Below are positions 35,000-43,415 of a stretch of DNA of 64,000 nucleotides, one piece after another; positions within the stretch are counted from its first letter, which is position 1; every line of letters starts with the position of its first letter. Position numbers and translations under genes: made by a program. Below the pieces are notes generated by a model. That model was not told the origin of the DNA and made no database searches. It saw only the letters and a program-made list of their open reading frames with translations. The DNA comes from Clostridium sp. AM34-11AC (lineage in GTDB: Bacteria; Bacillota; Clostridia; Lachnospirales; Lachnospiraceae): assembly GCF_003435375.1 (NCBI RefSeq), contig NZ_QWGL01000010.1, forward strand, positions 10,102 to 74,101. Direction: 5' to 3'.

Positions 35000-35070
35000 A
35001 TTGCATTGATAACCATAGAGACAAAAAGAACTAGCATCCTACTTCCCACGGTAAAAAGCTACTCTCTTGT
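35000..35070 (+). pseudogene. Decayed 3-prime end of a type I toxin gene
   Basis: The stretch around 35005-35055 repeats the last third and 3-prime region of the toxin gene at 35279: both contain GACAAAAAGAACTAGCATCC after a CCAYYA-like segment, followed by a similar spacing and a partial hairpin arm (GTAAAAAGCTA versus GTAAAATGCTA). Stop codons and lack of a start make it a remnant, evidently from a tandem duplication. Confidence 0.6.
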
Positions 35071-35172
35071 ACATATCATAACGAATAAAACACATTTTAT
35101 CAAGTTACTCTAGTTTAAAATATGCGTTAAATTTAAAGAAAAAACAGGCGTAAAAGTGACCAAATAGTTCAA

Positions 35173-35201
35173 TCGACATCCGTCGACTTATATGGTAAAA
35201 T
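35173..35201 (+). promoter_or_regulatory. Promoter of the small toxin gene
   Basis: TCGACA (35173-35178, 5 of 6), 17-base spacer, TAAAAT (35196-35201, 5 of 6). The predicted transcript of about 195 bases starts near 35208 and ends at the terminator at 35400. Confidence 0.6.
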
Positions 35202-35278
35202 TATCCTGTGATGGAGCGGAAAGCGTGGATGCGTTTCTGATGTCCGGTGCCCTCTGGTTTTATAAGGAGGGATGTCAT

Positions 35279-35365
35279 ATGAATACAATGGAAGTATTGA
35301 CTCTTTTATTGGTAATATTTTCGGCGTTGACCTATATTGACCACCATAACGACAAAAAGAACTAG
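35279..35365 (+). CDS. Small hydrophobic type I toxin-like peptide
   Basis: A 28-residue peptide: MNTMEVLTLLLVIFSALTY followed by a polar, charged tail IDHHNDKKN. One membrane segment with a basic C-terminus is the form of TxpA/BsrG/Fst-like and the putative holin-like toxins of Firmicutes. AAGGAGG lies 8 bases before the ATG. The stop codon lies inside the stem of a perfect terminator (35355-35400). A convergent promoter at 35456-35484 would make an antisense RNA over the 3-prime end, as in txpA/ratA. Toxicity is inferred from layout and peptide form. Confidence 0.7.
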   Translation: MNTMEVLTLLLVIFSALTYIDHHNDKKN

Positions 35366-35400
35366 CATCCAACCGACCAAAGTAAAATGCTAGTTCTTTT
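35355..35400. terminator. Perfect 14-bp terminator overlapping the toxin stop
   Basis: AAAAGAACTAGCAT (35355-35368) pairs with ATGCTAGTTCTTTT (35387-35400). T/A runs make it bidirectional. Confidence 0.85.
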
Positions 35401-35449
35401 CACACTATAACATACTGAGGGCATCGGACGTATATCCGAGTACCTTTCT
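35355..35449 (-). ncRNA. Candidate antisense antitoxin RNA
   Basis: A minus-strand promoter TTGAAA, 17-base spacer, TATAAT lies at 35456-35484, so a transcript would start near 35449 and run across the terminator and the last codons of the toxin gene, about 95 bases. The bidirectional hairpin at 35355-35400 can end it. No experimental support; the promoter overlaps a hairpin that also serves the rubrerythrin gene. Confidence 0.45.
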
Positions 35450-35460
35450 GTCTTCATTAT

Positions 35461-35496
35461 AACTGGAGCGGCTTGTTTTTTCAAGCCGCTCCAGTT
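35461..35496 (-). terminator. Terminator of the rubrerythrin gene
   Basis: AACTGGAGCGGCTTG (35461-35475) pairs perfectly with CAAGCCGCTCCAGTT (35482-35496), 15-bp stem with a T-rich loop, 26 bases after the rubrerythrin stop. Confidence 0.75.
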
Positions 35497-35521
35497 TAAT
35501 TTTAACTATTTTATTCAGAAA

Positions 35522-36064
35522 TTAGCCAAAATATCTCTTTAAGAGACCAGCAAATGCCTTGCCATGTCTAGCCTCGTCTCTTGCCATCTCGTGAACTGTA
35601 TCATGGATCGCATCAAGACCAGCGGCCTTTGCTCTCTTAGCGAGATCTGTCTTACCAGCAGTAGCGCCGTTCTCAGCCTCAACTCTCATCTCGAGGTTCT
35701 TCTTTGTGCTGTCTGTGATAACTTCACCGAGGAGCTCTGCGAACTTAGCAGCGTGCTCAGCCTCTTCGTAAGCTGCTTTCTCATAGTAAAGACCGATCTC
35801 CGGATAACCTTCTCTGTGGGCAACTCTTGCCATAGCGAGGTACATACCAACCTCAGAGCACTCACCGTTGAAGTTTGCTCTTAAGTCCTCAAGGATATCT
35901 TCGCTTACGCCCTGAGCAACACCAACTACGTGCTCAGAAGCCCAGCTCATTTCATCGCTCTGCTCAATGAACTTGGAAGCCGGTGCGTTACATACCGGAC
36001 ATTTCTCCGGAGCAGCCTCACCCTCATATACATAACCACATACGGAACAGACAAATTTCTTCAT
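35522..36064 (-). CDS. Reverse rubrerythrin (rubredoxin domain first)
   Basis: A 180-residue peroxide-reducing protein of anaerobes. The rubredoxin-like domain is N-terminal ([10 protein letters not shown] and CPVCNAP, two CxxC pairs for one iron), followed by a four-helix ferritin-like diiron domain with [13 protein letters not shown]-like [10 protein letters not shown] and DEARHGKAF. This order is opposite to classic rubrerythrin and matches the reverse type known from clostridia as an NADH peroxidase component and highly peroxide induced. Promoter and PerR-like box lie at 36114-36159. The adjacent regulator is PerR-like. Confidence 0.93.
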   Translation of the reverse strand: MKKFVCSVCGYVYEGEAAPEKCPVCNAPASKFIEQSDEMSWASEHVVGVAQGVSEDILEDLRANFNGECSEVGMYLAMARVAHREGYPEIGLYYEKAAYEEAEHAAKFAELLGEVITDSTKKNLEMRVEAENGATAGKTDLAKRAKAAGLDAIHDTVHEMARDEARHGKAFAGLLKRYFG

Positions 36065-36113
36065 AGCGTTTTCTCCTTTTCATTTATAAAATATTGTGTT
36101 TTGAAATCAATAA

Positions 36114-36159
36114 TAGTAACTGTTACTGATATTATATTCTAATTGACTCTGAATGTCAA
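36114..36159 (-). promoter_or_regulatory. Rubrerythrin promoter with PerR-like box
   Basis: On the minus strand TTGACA, 17-base spacer, TATAAT (plus-strand 36131-36159): a perfect consensus. A palindrome AGTAAC-T-GTTACT (36115-36127) covers the predicted start. It has the same position and similar shape as the box at the perR gene. Confidence 0.75.
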
Positions 36160-36175
36160 TAGAATTTTTATTTTT

Positions 36176-36568
36176 TTAGTATTCCTTTTTCCGGCAGTCC
36201 TCACATTCGCCGTAAAAGAAAACAGTGTGGGAATCGACCCGTCCCGGAAACGGAGCGGAGAGAAGATCCGAAGTGTCACGAACCAGCTCCAGAGGCATAT
36301 CGATGATCGCTCCGCAAGTCTTGCACACAAAGTGATAATGCGGATCTGTGTTGTAATCAAAATGCTCCGATCCGTCTCCGCTGGAAAAACGCTGGATCTC
36401 GCCCATATCCGCCAGAAGCTTTAAATTGCGGTATACAGTTCCCAGGCTGATCTTCGGGTATTCTTTGCTGATCGTTACATAGACGGCGTCTGCGGTCGGA
36501 TGATCCTTGCGGTTTTTCAGGCACTCCCGGATAGATTCGCGCTGGCGGCTGAATTTTAATGCTTTCAT
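36176..36568 (-). CDS. perR: Fur-family peroxide regulator, PerR-like
   Basis: A 130-residue metalloregulator. The winged helix (KISLGTVYRNLKLLADMGEI) is typical. Residues that in PerR form the regulatory Fe/Mn site are in place: His in DHPTADAVY, Asp in EHFDYN, two His in DPHYHF, Asp in AIIDM. Structural zinc Cys pairs are CKTCG and CEDC. The start at 36568 has AAGGAGG 8 bases upstream. Its own promoter carries a matching box, giving autoregulation; it lies just upstream of rubrerythrin, a typical PerR target. A Fur identity is not fully excluded. Confidence 0.85.
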   Translation of the reverse strand: MKALKFSRQRESIRECLKNRKDHPTADAVYVTISKEYPKISLGTVYRNLKLLADMGEIQRFSSGDGSEHFDYNTDPHYHFVCKTCGAIIDMPLELVRDTSDLLSAPFPGRVDSHTVFFYGECEDCRKKEY

Positions 36569-36614
36569 GGTGAACCTCCTTTCTGGATTTGTAAAGACCA
36601 AACAACAATAATAA

Positions 36615-36660
36615 TGATAATTGTTATCAACATAATACCATCAGAGATATCCACTGTCAA
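36615..36660 (-). promoter_or_regulatory. perR promoter with Fur/PerR box
   Basis: On the minus strand TTGACA, 17-base spacer, TATTAT (plus-strand 36632-36660). The 7-1-7 palindrome TGATAAT-T-GTTATCA (36615-36629) lies over the predicted start. Confidence 0.75.
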
Positions 36661-36710
36661 GTATGAAGTGATAAAATTTTTTTAAAACTGCTCAGATCAT
36701 ACATGAAATC

Positions 36711-36813
36711 AAATTCCTTGAAAACAGCTGATCTCAGCGCCAAAACACATGTATTTAACTGCGTACAATCTGTAGGAAAATTCCTTGAAAACACCTTAAG
36801 AAGTGTTTATACT
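36711..36813 (+). promoter_or_regulatory. Promoter and direct repeat upstream of the 1617-residue gene
   Basis: TTGAAA (36785-36790), 17-base spacer, TATACT (36808-36813). AAATTCCTTGAAAACA occurs at 36711-36726 and again at 36778-36793, the second copy including the -35. The leader of about 135 bases contains a CCTGCT/AGCAGG stem near 36868-36901. The rest of this 385-base gap shows no gene. Confidence 0.55.
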
Positions 36814-36953
36814 GTTCTTATAATTGAAGGCAGCCGGAAAACTGTTCTTCAAAGCTGCTCATATTCCCTGCTTGGCACGGGAGTCCCTACGGCAGCAGGA
36901 CCAGAATTTCTGTACGATCCGTCCTCAAAACCCCACGAAACGGAGGTATATCC

Positions 36954-39900
36954 ATGTATAACAGACACATCCGCCACCTTGTGACAGAGCTTGGAAACCG
37001 TCTGTCAGACAAAGAATTTTTAAAAAAGATCGGTCTCAGCCGCCGCAGCATGCAGCAGCTCTTTGATAAAGACCGCTGGGAAGTGATCTTCGAGAAGGCA
37101 TTCCCGGTAACAAGACGTTTTTCCTGCGCGGAGATTCTGGAATTCTGCCGCGTAGATATGGAAAAACTCAGCAGTGAACCGGAGGAGGGATGGCTTTCCT
37201 TCGCTTATAAATATTCGACCCACATTCTGTACCCGGATGCGGATTTCGCTGTGTCCGCAGCTCCTTATGCGCCGTCTGCGCTCTATTTCCTGAATGTTCT
37301 CCAGTACTTCTTTGATGAAGAACGGAAGGTTCTGCCGTTCGATCCATATGATGATTTCCGCTTTCTGACAGAAGAAGAATATGCCGGTTTTGAGCGTGCC
37401 GGTGAGTATGCCCACTTTATCCGTGAGTTCCGTGATCAGTACATATACGAGATGATGCGGTTAAACCGTGAGGCGACCCCGTTCGAGACACTGGGACATA
37501 TCGCGGGTGTCCACTATGTTGCGATGGTGGCAGCCCGAGGGCTTTATGAGGCGGGGGTGCCAATTGACCTGGCGTTGGCGTCGGGCGCAGCAGCGGGACA
37601 TGACCTCGGAAAATTTGGCTGTAAGCCGGATGAGCGGGTTCCGTACCTTCACTATTTTTATACGAACCAGTGGTTTACCGCCTACAATATGGAAGGAATC
37701 GGCCACATCGCCGCGAACCATTCCACCTGGGATCTGGAGCTCGACAATATCTCTGTGGAGTCCCTGGTTCTGATTTACGCCGATTTCCGCGTAAAACAGA
37801 TGCGCGGCGAGGATGGCCGCGAGATCACGAAGATCTACACGTTAAAAGATTCCTTTGATGTGATCCTGTCAAAGCTTGACAATGTGGATGAGGCAAAACG
37901 GAACCGCTACCGCGTCGTCTACTCCCGCCTCTACGAATTCGAGCGTTACATGCGTTCCAAAGGCGTGGATGTGGATCTGACAGGAAACCCGGATCCGGCG
38001 GAGCAGCCGGTAGATATTGTCGTACAGACCGGAAAACAGGTGGTCCGCTCCTTCGTATTCTGGGGAATCGAGCATAACATCGACGTGATGCACCGCCTCG
38101 GAACCGAGCGCCAGTTCGGAAATATCCTGGAGGCGGCGAGAAGCGAAAAAGACTGGAAGAATGTCCGCGCGTACTTAAATATGTTCAACGAATATTCGAT
38201 CCACCTGAACCACCGCCAGAAAGAGCAGACCATCAGATTCCTGTATGAGCTCCTCTTAAACCGCGAGGGCGATATCCGGAGACAGGCGGCGGCGCTCATC
38301 GGAAAAATGTTCGCAGATTTCAACGCCGGATACCGGAAAGAGCTGCCGAAAAATATGCCGGATCCGGACGCTAAGACGGCACTGACGCTCTGGGAGGAGT
38401 ATCTTGGACAGCTCATATGCCCGGATTATCGCCTGACACTGCAGCAGAAGAACCGAATTCAGAATTCTCTGAAATTTGTCATGGTATCCGCCATGGAACG
38501 GAGTTCGGAGAAGGTCCGGGAAGAGCTGTTCGAAGTCTTCATGAAGTGGTTTGACGGACACCACCGCCTTGTGGGTGATCCGGTATTCTACCTATTAGAC
38601 TGTATATTCTCCCTGCCTCTGGATCTTTGCAGCAAGGGGAGTCGTCTGGAACGTTTGATCTGCTTTGCCATCAGCCATATGGACGACCCGGATGAGAAGG
38701 TGCAGATCGCGGCCGTCCGCGTCTTAAAGGTTCTGACCCAGGCGGTGCCGCCGGAAAGCGCCTGCTACGAGATCGTCTGCGACGCGGCGCACCGGATCAA
38801 TCCGAGGACGATCACGCTGCTGTTTTTACAGTACCGGATCTATACGAACCTGCGCCTGGACACCACTGCCCAACGGGAAGTCTTATACGGACATGATGTG
38901 GTCAGCGATATCTTCCTTGAAAATTTAAAATCCGCTACTCCGTGGATCTTGAAATCCGTAAACATCAAGCTTCTGGCAGATCAGGTAGATCACGGAAAGC
39001 GGGATCACCTTCTCCATATCTGTGCCCATTTTTCCAACCTGATCAAAGTCAGCGAGCAGGTTGGTGTCCGCCATGACGCGGGCCGCGCGCTCCTGCGTCT
39101 TGCCCATTTGCTGGCAACAGACCAGAGAAACGAGATCGCGGTGGAACTCTTAAAGGGACTGGAAGTGGGAGAGTACGAGTTCTCCAAATACATTCCGGAA
39201 TACCTCGGCGAGTTCGCCTTATGGCTGCCGCCGGAACAGCTTGATGACATGATCGAGCGACTGCACATCCTGCTGGCGAACGGAAACGAACGGATCGTGT
39301 CCGTTGCCCTCGATACGTTAGGAGTCCTTTTGGAGTGCTATTCGCGGTATACCGTCCGTTTCCATGAGTCCGAGGAAGTATCGGAAGAACGCCGCATGAA
39401 GCTTCTCGGCCTGATTTTAAGCTGTCTTGCAAACTACCGGGAGCAGGTCCGTCAGGAGGCACTGCTTGTCATTGGACAGCATATTTTCGGCTCCCAGATC
39501 CTTGCGGAGCGGGACAAGAGCAGAATGTTCTCCCTTTGCGCAAAGAAACTCCTGTTCCTGTTAAATGAGAATAAGGGCGGCGAGCTGAGTCTCTACTACC
39601 GTGCCGCGACCCTGTCCCATATCGACCGTTTTATCGCTCACTACCAGTTGTTCGGCGGTCTGGTGGAGACCAGGACGCGGGAGAAGATCGCATTTTTCCC
39701 GGGAACCTTTGACCCGTTTACCTTATCCCACAAGGAGATCGCAAAGAAGATCCAGGAGCTCGGATTTACCGTATTTCTTGCCATTGATGAGTTTTCCTGG
39801 TCGAAGAAGACCCAGCCGCATCTGGTGCGCCGACAGATCGTAAACATGTCCATCGCGGACGAGTTTTATGTCCATTTATTCCCGGACAACACGCCGGTAA

Positions 39901-41807
39901 ATATCGCGAATCCGGCGGACCTGCGGAGGCTGAAGGAGATGTTCCCGACGGAAGAACTCTATATCGTTGTGGGATCCGACGTGATCCACAACGCGAGCTC
40001 CTACAAGAAGGATCCGGAGGAGAATTCCATCCATTCCTTCAACCACATCGTCTTCCGGCGCCCTGGTGAGGCACACCCGACGGAGGTTTACGAGCAGATC
40101 ACCGGAAAAGTCGTGCAGCTGGAGCTCCCGCAGGAGCTGGAGGATATCAGCTCCACGAAGATCCGTGAAAATATTGATAACCACCGCGATATTTCCAGCC
40201 TCATCGACCCGGTAGTCCAAGAATACATTTACCACAAGGGCATGTACCTGCGCGAGCCGGAATTCAAGCCGATCTTACGGGCGAAAGCTATCGCCTTCGA
40301 GAACGCGGCGGGCAGGGACCGTGAGGTACTGGACGAGCTTGGAAACACCGTTCTCTACGGACATCCGGACGCCCAGGCGATCCTGACAAAGATCCAGGTG
40401 GAGAATGACCGCCTGCTGATCTTAAGAAATACCGTGGAAGGTGAGCGCCCGGCGGGCTTTGTGAGCTACCGGGAGATCGGAAACGAGGATCTGTTCGGCG
40501 TCTTAAAGGACATGGAGCTGGCAAACCTGGTCCGCGGAAAGAGCAGCCGGGAGATCCTTCTGATCACAGGCATCTATGCGAGAGAGGACGGCACCGGGGA
40601 CAGCGGGGTGATCCGCGATGCCCCGCAGCAGCTTCTCGTTGAAGTGCTGGCGAAAGAGTTGGAGAAAAACTACAGTTTCGCATTGTTTGTCGCGGAGCGC
40701 GGCACAGCGACGAAAGAGGTCGTGTACGTGCTGGAGAGACAGGGCTTTATCCGTCCGCATATGGCGGACGAGAACGACAAGCGGACGATCTACATGGTCG
40801 ACATGCATGAGCCGTTAATGTTCCTGCATAACCTGGATACTACGATCAAGGAGCCGTTTGCCAGCAATCCGGCGGTTCTGGATGCTGTGGAGAAAAACCA
40901 CAAAAAGCTTCAGATCGCTATGACGAAGCTGTATCCGGGAAATCTTGTACTGTCCTTGTCATCCGGCATCATGTATCATCGTCTTGTGGACCGGATCACG
41001 GCGCTCAACGATGTTCCGAGAGAGCCGCTGGTGCCGAGAAGACTCGGAAAGAACATGTGCGTTCCGTTCGGTAAGATCCTGCGTGGAAAGGTTGTGCCGA
41101 ATACGGTGACGAAGACGCTGCATACCGATAAGGTCTATGAGCCGGATCTGAACAGCTTTACGATCGAGCCGTTCCCGTACTACTCACCGTTAAAAAGCCA
41201 GATCGAGACCATCAAGTCCTTCGATCGGCCGGTGATCCTGGTGGATGACCTCGTCCACACGGCGAACCGGCTCCAGGTGCTCGTTCCGCAGCTCAGGGAA
41301 GACGGGATCCCCATCAAGAAGGTCGTCGTGGGCGTCCTGTCCGGCTACGGCCGCGACCTGATGCAGTGCCTGAAGGTGCCGGTGGAGAGCATCTACTCGA
41401 TGCCGAACCTGCGCCAGTGGTTCGTGGAGTCTACACTGTATCCGTTTATCGGTGGCGATACCGTGCGCCGTGAGGAGATGAAGGTTGCGGGACTTCAGCC
41501 GTCCATCAACATGATTCTGCCCTACGCGACGCCGAGACTTTCCGGCTGCAGCCGGGAGGCGCTTGTGGAGTTCTCGGCCTGCTGTATCGAGAATTCCAGG
41601 GATCTTTTCCAGGTCCTTGAAGCGGAATACCGGAAAATGTACGCGAAAAACCTTACCCTTTCACGCCTCTCCGAGGCCGTCATCCTGCCGCTCTGCCCGG
41701 ATAAGGGAAGCTGTATGGAGTATGATGAGAACCTGGCGGCGTCAGTATATCTGGAGAATGATCTGGAGACGCTGTGGAGGATGAAAGAGTTTCTGATCAA
41801 GGGATAA
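36954..41807 (+). CDS. 1617-residue multidomain protein: HD, helical repeats, nucleotidyltransferase, GNAT-like, PRTase-like
   Basis: A single intact frame with GGAGG 7 bases before the ATG. Order of parts: about 1-160 no recognised domain; 178-290 HD-type phosphohydrolase (His182/His187, His216-Asp217 in GAAAGHDLGKFG, His251, His256, Asp277); about 390-900 alpha-helical HEAT-like repeats; 911-1100 a NadD/CoaD-like nucleotidyltransferase with GTFDPFTLSH (917-926) and ISSTKIR (1065-1071), both active-site motifs intact; about 1130-1275 a GNAT-like fold ending VLERQGFIRP; 1320-1530 a phosphoribosyltransferase-like part with VILVDDLVHTANR (1427-1439). The combination suggests nucleotide or NAD-related chemistry in one chain, but the reaction is unknown. 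Next gene is an NAD-binding dehydrogenase homologue. Confidence 0.8.
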   Translation: MYNRHIRHLVTELGNRLSDKEFLKKIGLSRRSMQQLFDKDRWEVIFEKAFPVTRRFSCAEILEFCRVDMEKLSSEPEEGWLSFAYKYSTHILYPDADFAVSAAPYAPSALYFLNVLQYFFDEERKVLPFDPYDDFRFLTEEEYAGFERAGEYAHFIREFRDQYIYEMMRLNREATPFETLGHIAGVHYVAMVAARGLYEAGVPIDLALASGAAAGHDLGKFGCKPDERVPYLHYFYTNQWFTAYNMEGIGHIAANHSTWDLELDNISVESLVLIYADFRVKQMRGEDGREITKIYTLKDSFDVILSKLDNVDEAKRNRYRVVYSRLYEFERYMRSKGVDVDLTGNPDPAEQPVDIVVQTGKQVVRSFVFWGIEHNIDVMHRLGTERQFGNILEAARSEKDWKNVRAYLNMFNEYSIHLNHRQKEQTIRFLYELLLNREGDIRRQAAALIGKMFADFNAGYRKELPKNMPDPDAKTALTLWEEYLGQLICPDYRLTLQQKNRIQNSLKFVMVSAMERSSEKVREELFEVFMKWFDGHHRLVGDPVFYLLDCIFSLPLDLCSKGSRLERLICFAISHMDDPDEKVQIAAVRVLKVLTQAVPPESACYEIVCDAAHRINPRTITLLFLQYRIYTNLRLDTTAQREVLYGHDVVSDIFLENLKSATPWILKSVNIKLLADQVDHGKRDHLLHICAHFSNLIKVSEQVGVRHDAGRALLRLAHLLATDQRNEIAVELLKGLEVGEYEFSKYIPEYLGEFALWLPPEQLDDMIERLHILLANGNERIVSVALDTLGVLLECYSRYTVRFHESEEVSEERRMKLLGLILSCLANYREQVRQEALLVIGQHIFGSQILAERDKSRMFSLCAKKLLFLLNENKGGELSLYYRAATLSHIDRFIAHYQLFGGLVETRTREKIAFFPGTFDPFTLSHKEIAKKIQELGFTVFLAIDEFSWSKKTQPHLVRRQIVNMSIADEFYVHLFPDNTPVNIANPADLRRLKEMFPTEELYIVVGSDVIHNASSYKKDPEENSIHSFNHIVFRRPGEAHPTEVYEQITGKVVQLELPQELEDISSTKIRENIDNHRDISSLIDPVVQEYIYHKGMYLREPEFKPILRAKAIAFENAAGRDREVLDELGNTVLYGHPDAQAILTKIQVENDRLLILRNTVEGERPAGFVSYREIGNEDLFGVLKDMELANLVRGKSSREILLITGIYAREDGTGDSGVIRDAPQQLLVEVLAKELEKNYSFALFVAERGTATKEVVYVLERQGFIRPHMADENDKRTIYMVDMHEPLMFLHNLDTTIKEPFASNPAVLDAVEKNHKKLQIAMTKLYPGNLVLSLSSGIMYHRLVDRITALNDVPREPLVPRRLGKNMCVPFGKILRGKVVPNTVTKTLHTDKVYEPDLNSFTIEPFPYYSPLKSQIETIKSFDRPVILVDDLVHTANRLQVLVPQLREDGIPIKKVVVGVLSGYGRDLMQCLKVPVESIYSMPNLRQWFVESTLYPFIGGDTVRREEMKVAGLQPSINMILPYATPRLSGCSREALVEFSACCIENSRDLFQVLEAEYRKMYAKNLTLSRLSEAVILPLCPDKGSCMEYDENLAASVYLENDLETLWRMKEFLIKG

Positions 41808-41959
41808 AATGCTGAACGCCGTCTGGAATTTCGAGAGGCTGAGGGCTTAAAAGGAAGATCTGCGATAATCGTGGGCTGTGTATCAAAGCCGTAAGGTCGG
41901 CAGACCTGAATGGCTTTGGTGCATGGCAGTAAAATATGGAAATCAGGGGGAATGAAATT

Positions 41960-43222
41960 ATGGTAACCTATTATAAAATCGGAGACATGTTTTGCGCGTC
42001 CGCGCACGGTGATCTGCCATATGAGAAAACAGAGAAACCGGCAGCAGGAACAAAGCTCACCTGGCTCTTTACCGGCGGACCTGGCAGCCGCCGCGCCTCA
42101 TTTCTTGTAAACCATCCGGCAGAACTCTTCATGGAGAAAGAGGATGTCAGCTGGTTAAACACAAACAGATTAAATGCGTCCGCATACAACGGACAGACCA
42201 GGGAACTCCCGGCGGATCTCCTCGCGCAGCTCGATGCCGGAACACTCCGCGCGGTAAACGCGTCCCACCCGAAATTTGAGGAGATCCTGGCATATAAGCC
42301 GAAAGAGGGCAAAAAGCGTGTCCATGTTCTGGCGATCGGCGATGTGGGCAGCATGCTCTTAACAGGTCTCCATCTTCTCGGCGGAGATGTGATCTCCTCC
42401 ATCGGAATCTGTGATATCTCCGACAAGGTGACTGCCCGCTGGGAGTTTGAGGAGAACCAGATCGCCTATCCGTGGGACTATGACGCGATGCCGGAGGTGG
42501 ACGTTGTGGACCAGGATCACCTCTTTGACTGTGATGTGTTCGTATTCGTGGCCTCAAAGGGAATCCCGCCGGTCGGTTCCGGTGTCAAGGATGTCCGCAT
42601 GTACCAGTTCGAGAACAACTCAAAGATCATCGGACATTACGCGAAGATGGCGAGAGAAAAGAACTTTAAGGGCTTATTCTGCGCCGTCTCCGATCCGGTG
42701 GACCCGCTTGCGAAGACCGCGTTCCTTGAGAGCAACAAGAATGAGGCAGGAGAGTACGACTGGATGGGGCTTCTCCCGGAGCAGATACAGGGATTCGGCC
42801 TCGGTGTTATGAATGCGAGAGCTGCATATTATGCAAAACGTGATCCGAGGTTTAAGCAGTTTTTGACGGAAGGCCGTTCCTTCGGACCGCACGGACAGGA
42901 TCTCGTTATCGCGGATTCCATCGAAAACTACAACGATGAGCTCTCAAAAGAACTGACAAACCTCACCGTCACCGCAAACCTCCACATGCGCGCCATCGGC
43001 TACAAACCGTTCGTTGCCCCGGCGTTCTCATCCGGCGCGATCTCGATCCTGATGACGCTCAGAAAGCAGTGGCACTGCGGTTCCGTGTTTCTCGGCGGCG
43101 TTTACATGGGCGTGAAGAACCGCTATACAGAACAGGGCCTCGAGACGGAGGCACTGGCGCTGCCGGACGCTTTGTATGAGAGGATCGTGTTCGCGGCTGA
43201 AAATCTTGCGAAGATCGTGTAG
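41960..43222 (+). CDS. Lactate/malate dehydrogenase-like NAD-binding protein
   Basis: A 420-residue protein with a Rossmann nucleotide-binding segment (HVLAIGDVGSMLLTGLHLLG, about residues 119-138) and an overall resemblance to lactate/malate dehydrogenases, preceded by a 115-residue N-terminal extension not found in standard enzymes (usual length about 310-330). The start at 41960 has AGGGGG about 9 bases upstream. It follows the 1617-residue gene after 152 bases on the same strand and may be cotranscribed. Substrate uncertain; the classic catalytic His motif was not clearly identified. Confidence 0.65.
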   Translation: MVTYYKIGDMFCASAHGDLPYEKTEKPAAGTKLTWLFTGGPGSRRASFLVNHPAELFMEKEDVSWLNTNRLNASAYNGQTRELPADLLAQLDAGTLRAVNASHPKFEEILAYKPKEGKKRVHVLAIGDVGSMLLTGLHLLGGDVISSIGICDISDKVTARWEFEENQIAYPWDYDAMPEVDVVDQDHLFDCDVFVFVASKGIPPVGSGVKDVRMYQFENNSKIIGHYAKMAREKNFKGLFCAVSDPVDPLAKTAFLESNKNEAGEYDWMGLLPEQIQGFGLGVMNARAAYYAKRDPRFKQFLTEGRSFGPHGQDLVIADSIENYNDELSKELTNLTVTANLHMRAIGYKPFVAPAFSSGAISILMTLRKQWHCGSVFLGGVYMGVKNRYTEQGLETEALALPDALYERIVFAAENLAKIV

Positions 43223-43274
43223 AGGTTGTTTCTGCGGCGAAGGCTAGAATATAGAAAAATGCTGATCTGATTTG

Positions 43275-43319
43275 TCCCGGCAGGTTTCCCGTATGTCGGG
43301 GAGAACTGCCGGGATTTTT
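43275..43319 (+). terminator. Intrinsic terminator after the dehydrogenase-like gene
   Basis: TCCCGGCAG (43275-43283) pairs with CTGCCGGGA (43306-43314), then five T. Confidence 0.85.
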
Positions 43320-43415
43320 ATACGTGCCGTGTTGAGGATGGAAAGCCGTTGTTATAAAAATATCAGTGATCATGTATATTGAGTGAAGCAGATTTATCAG
43401 GGAGAGTGATACATC

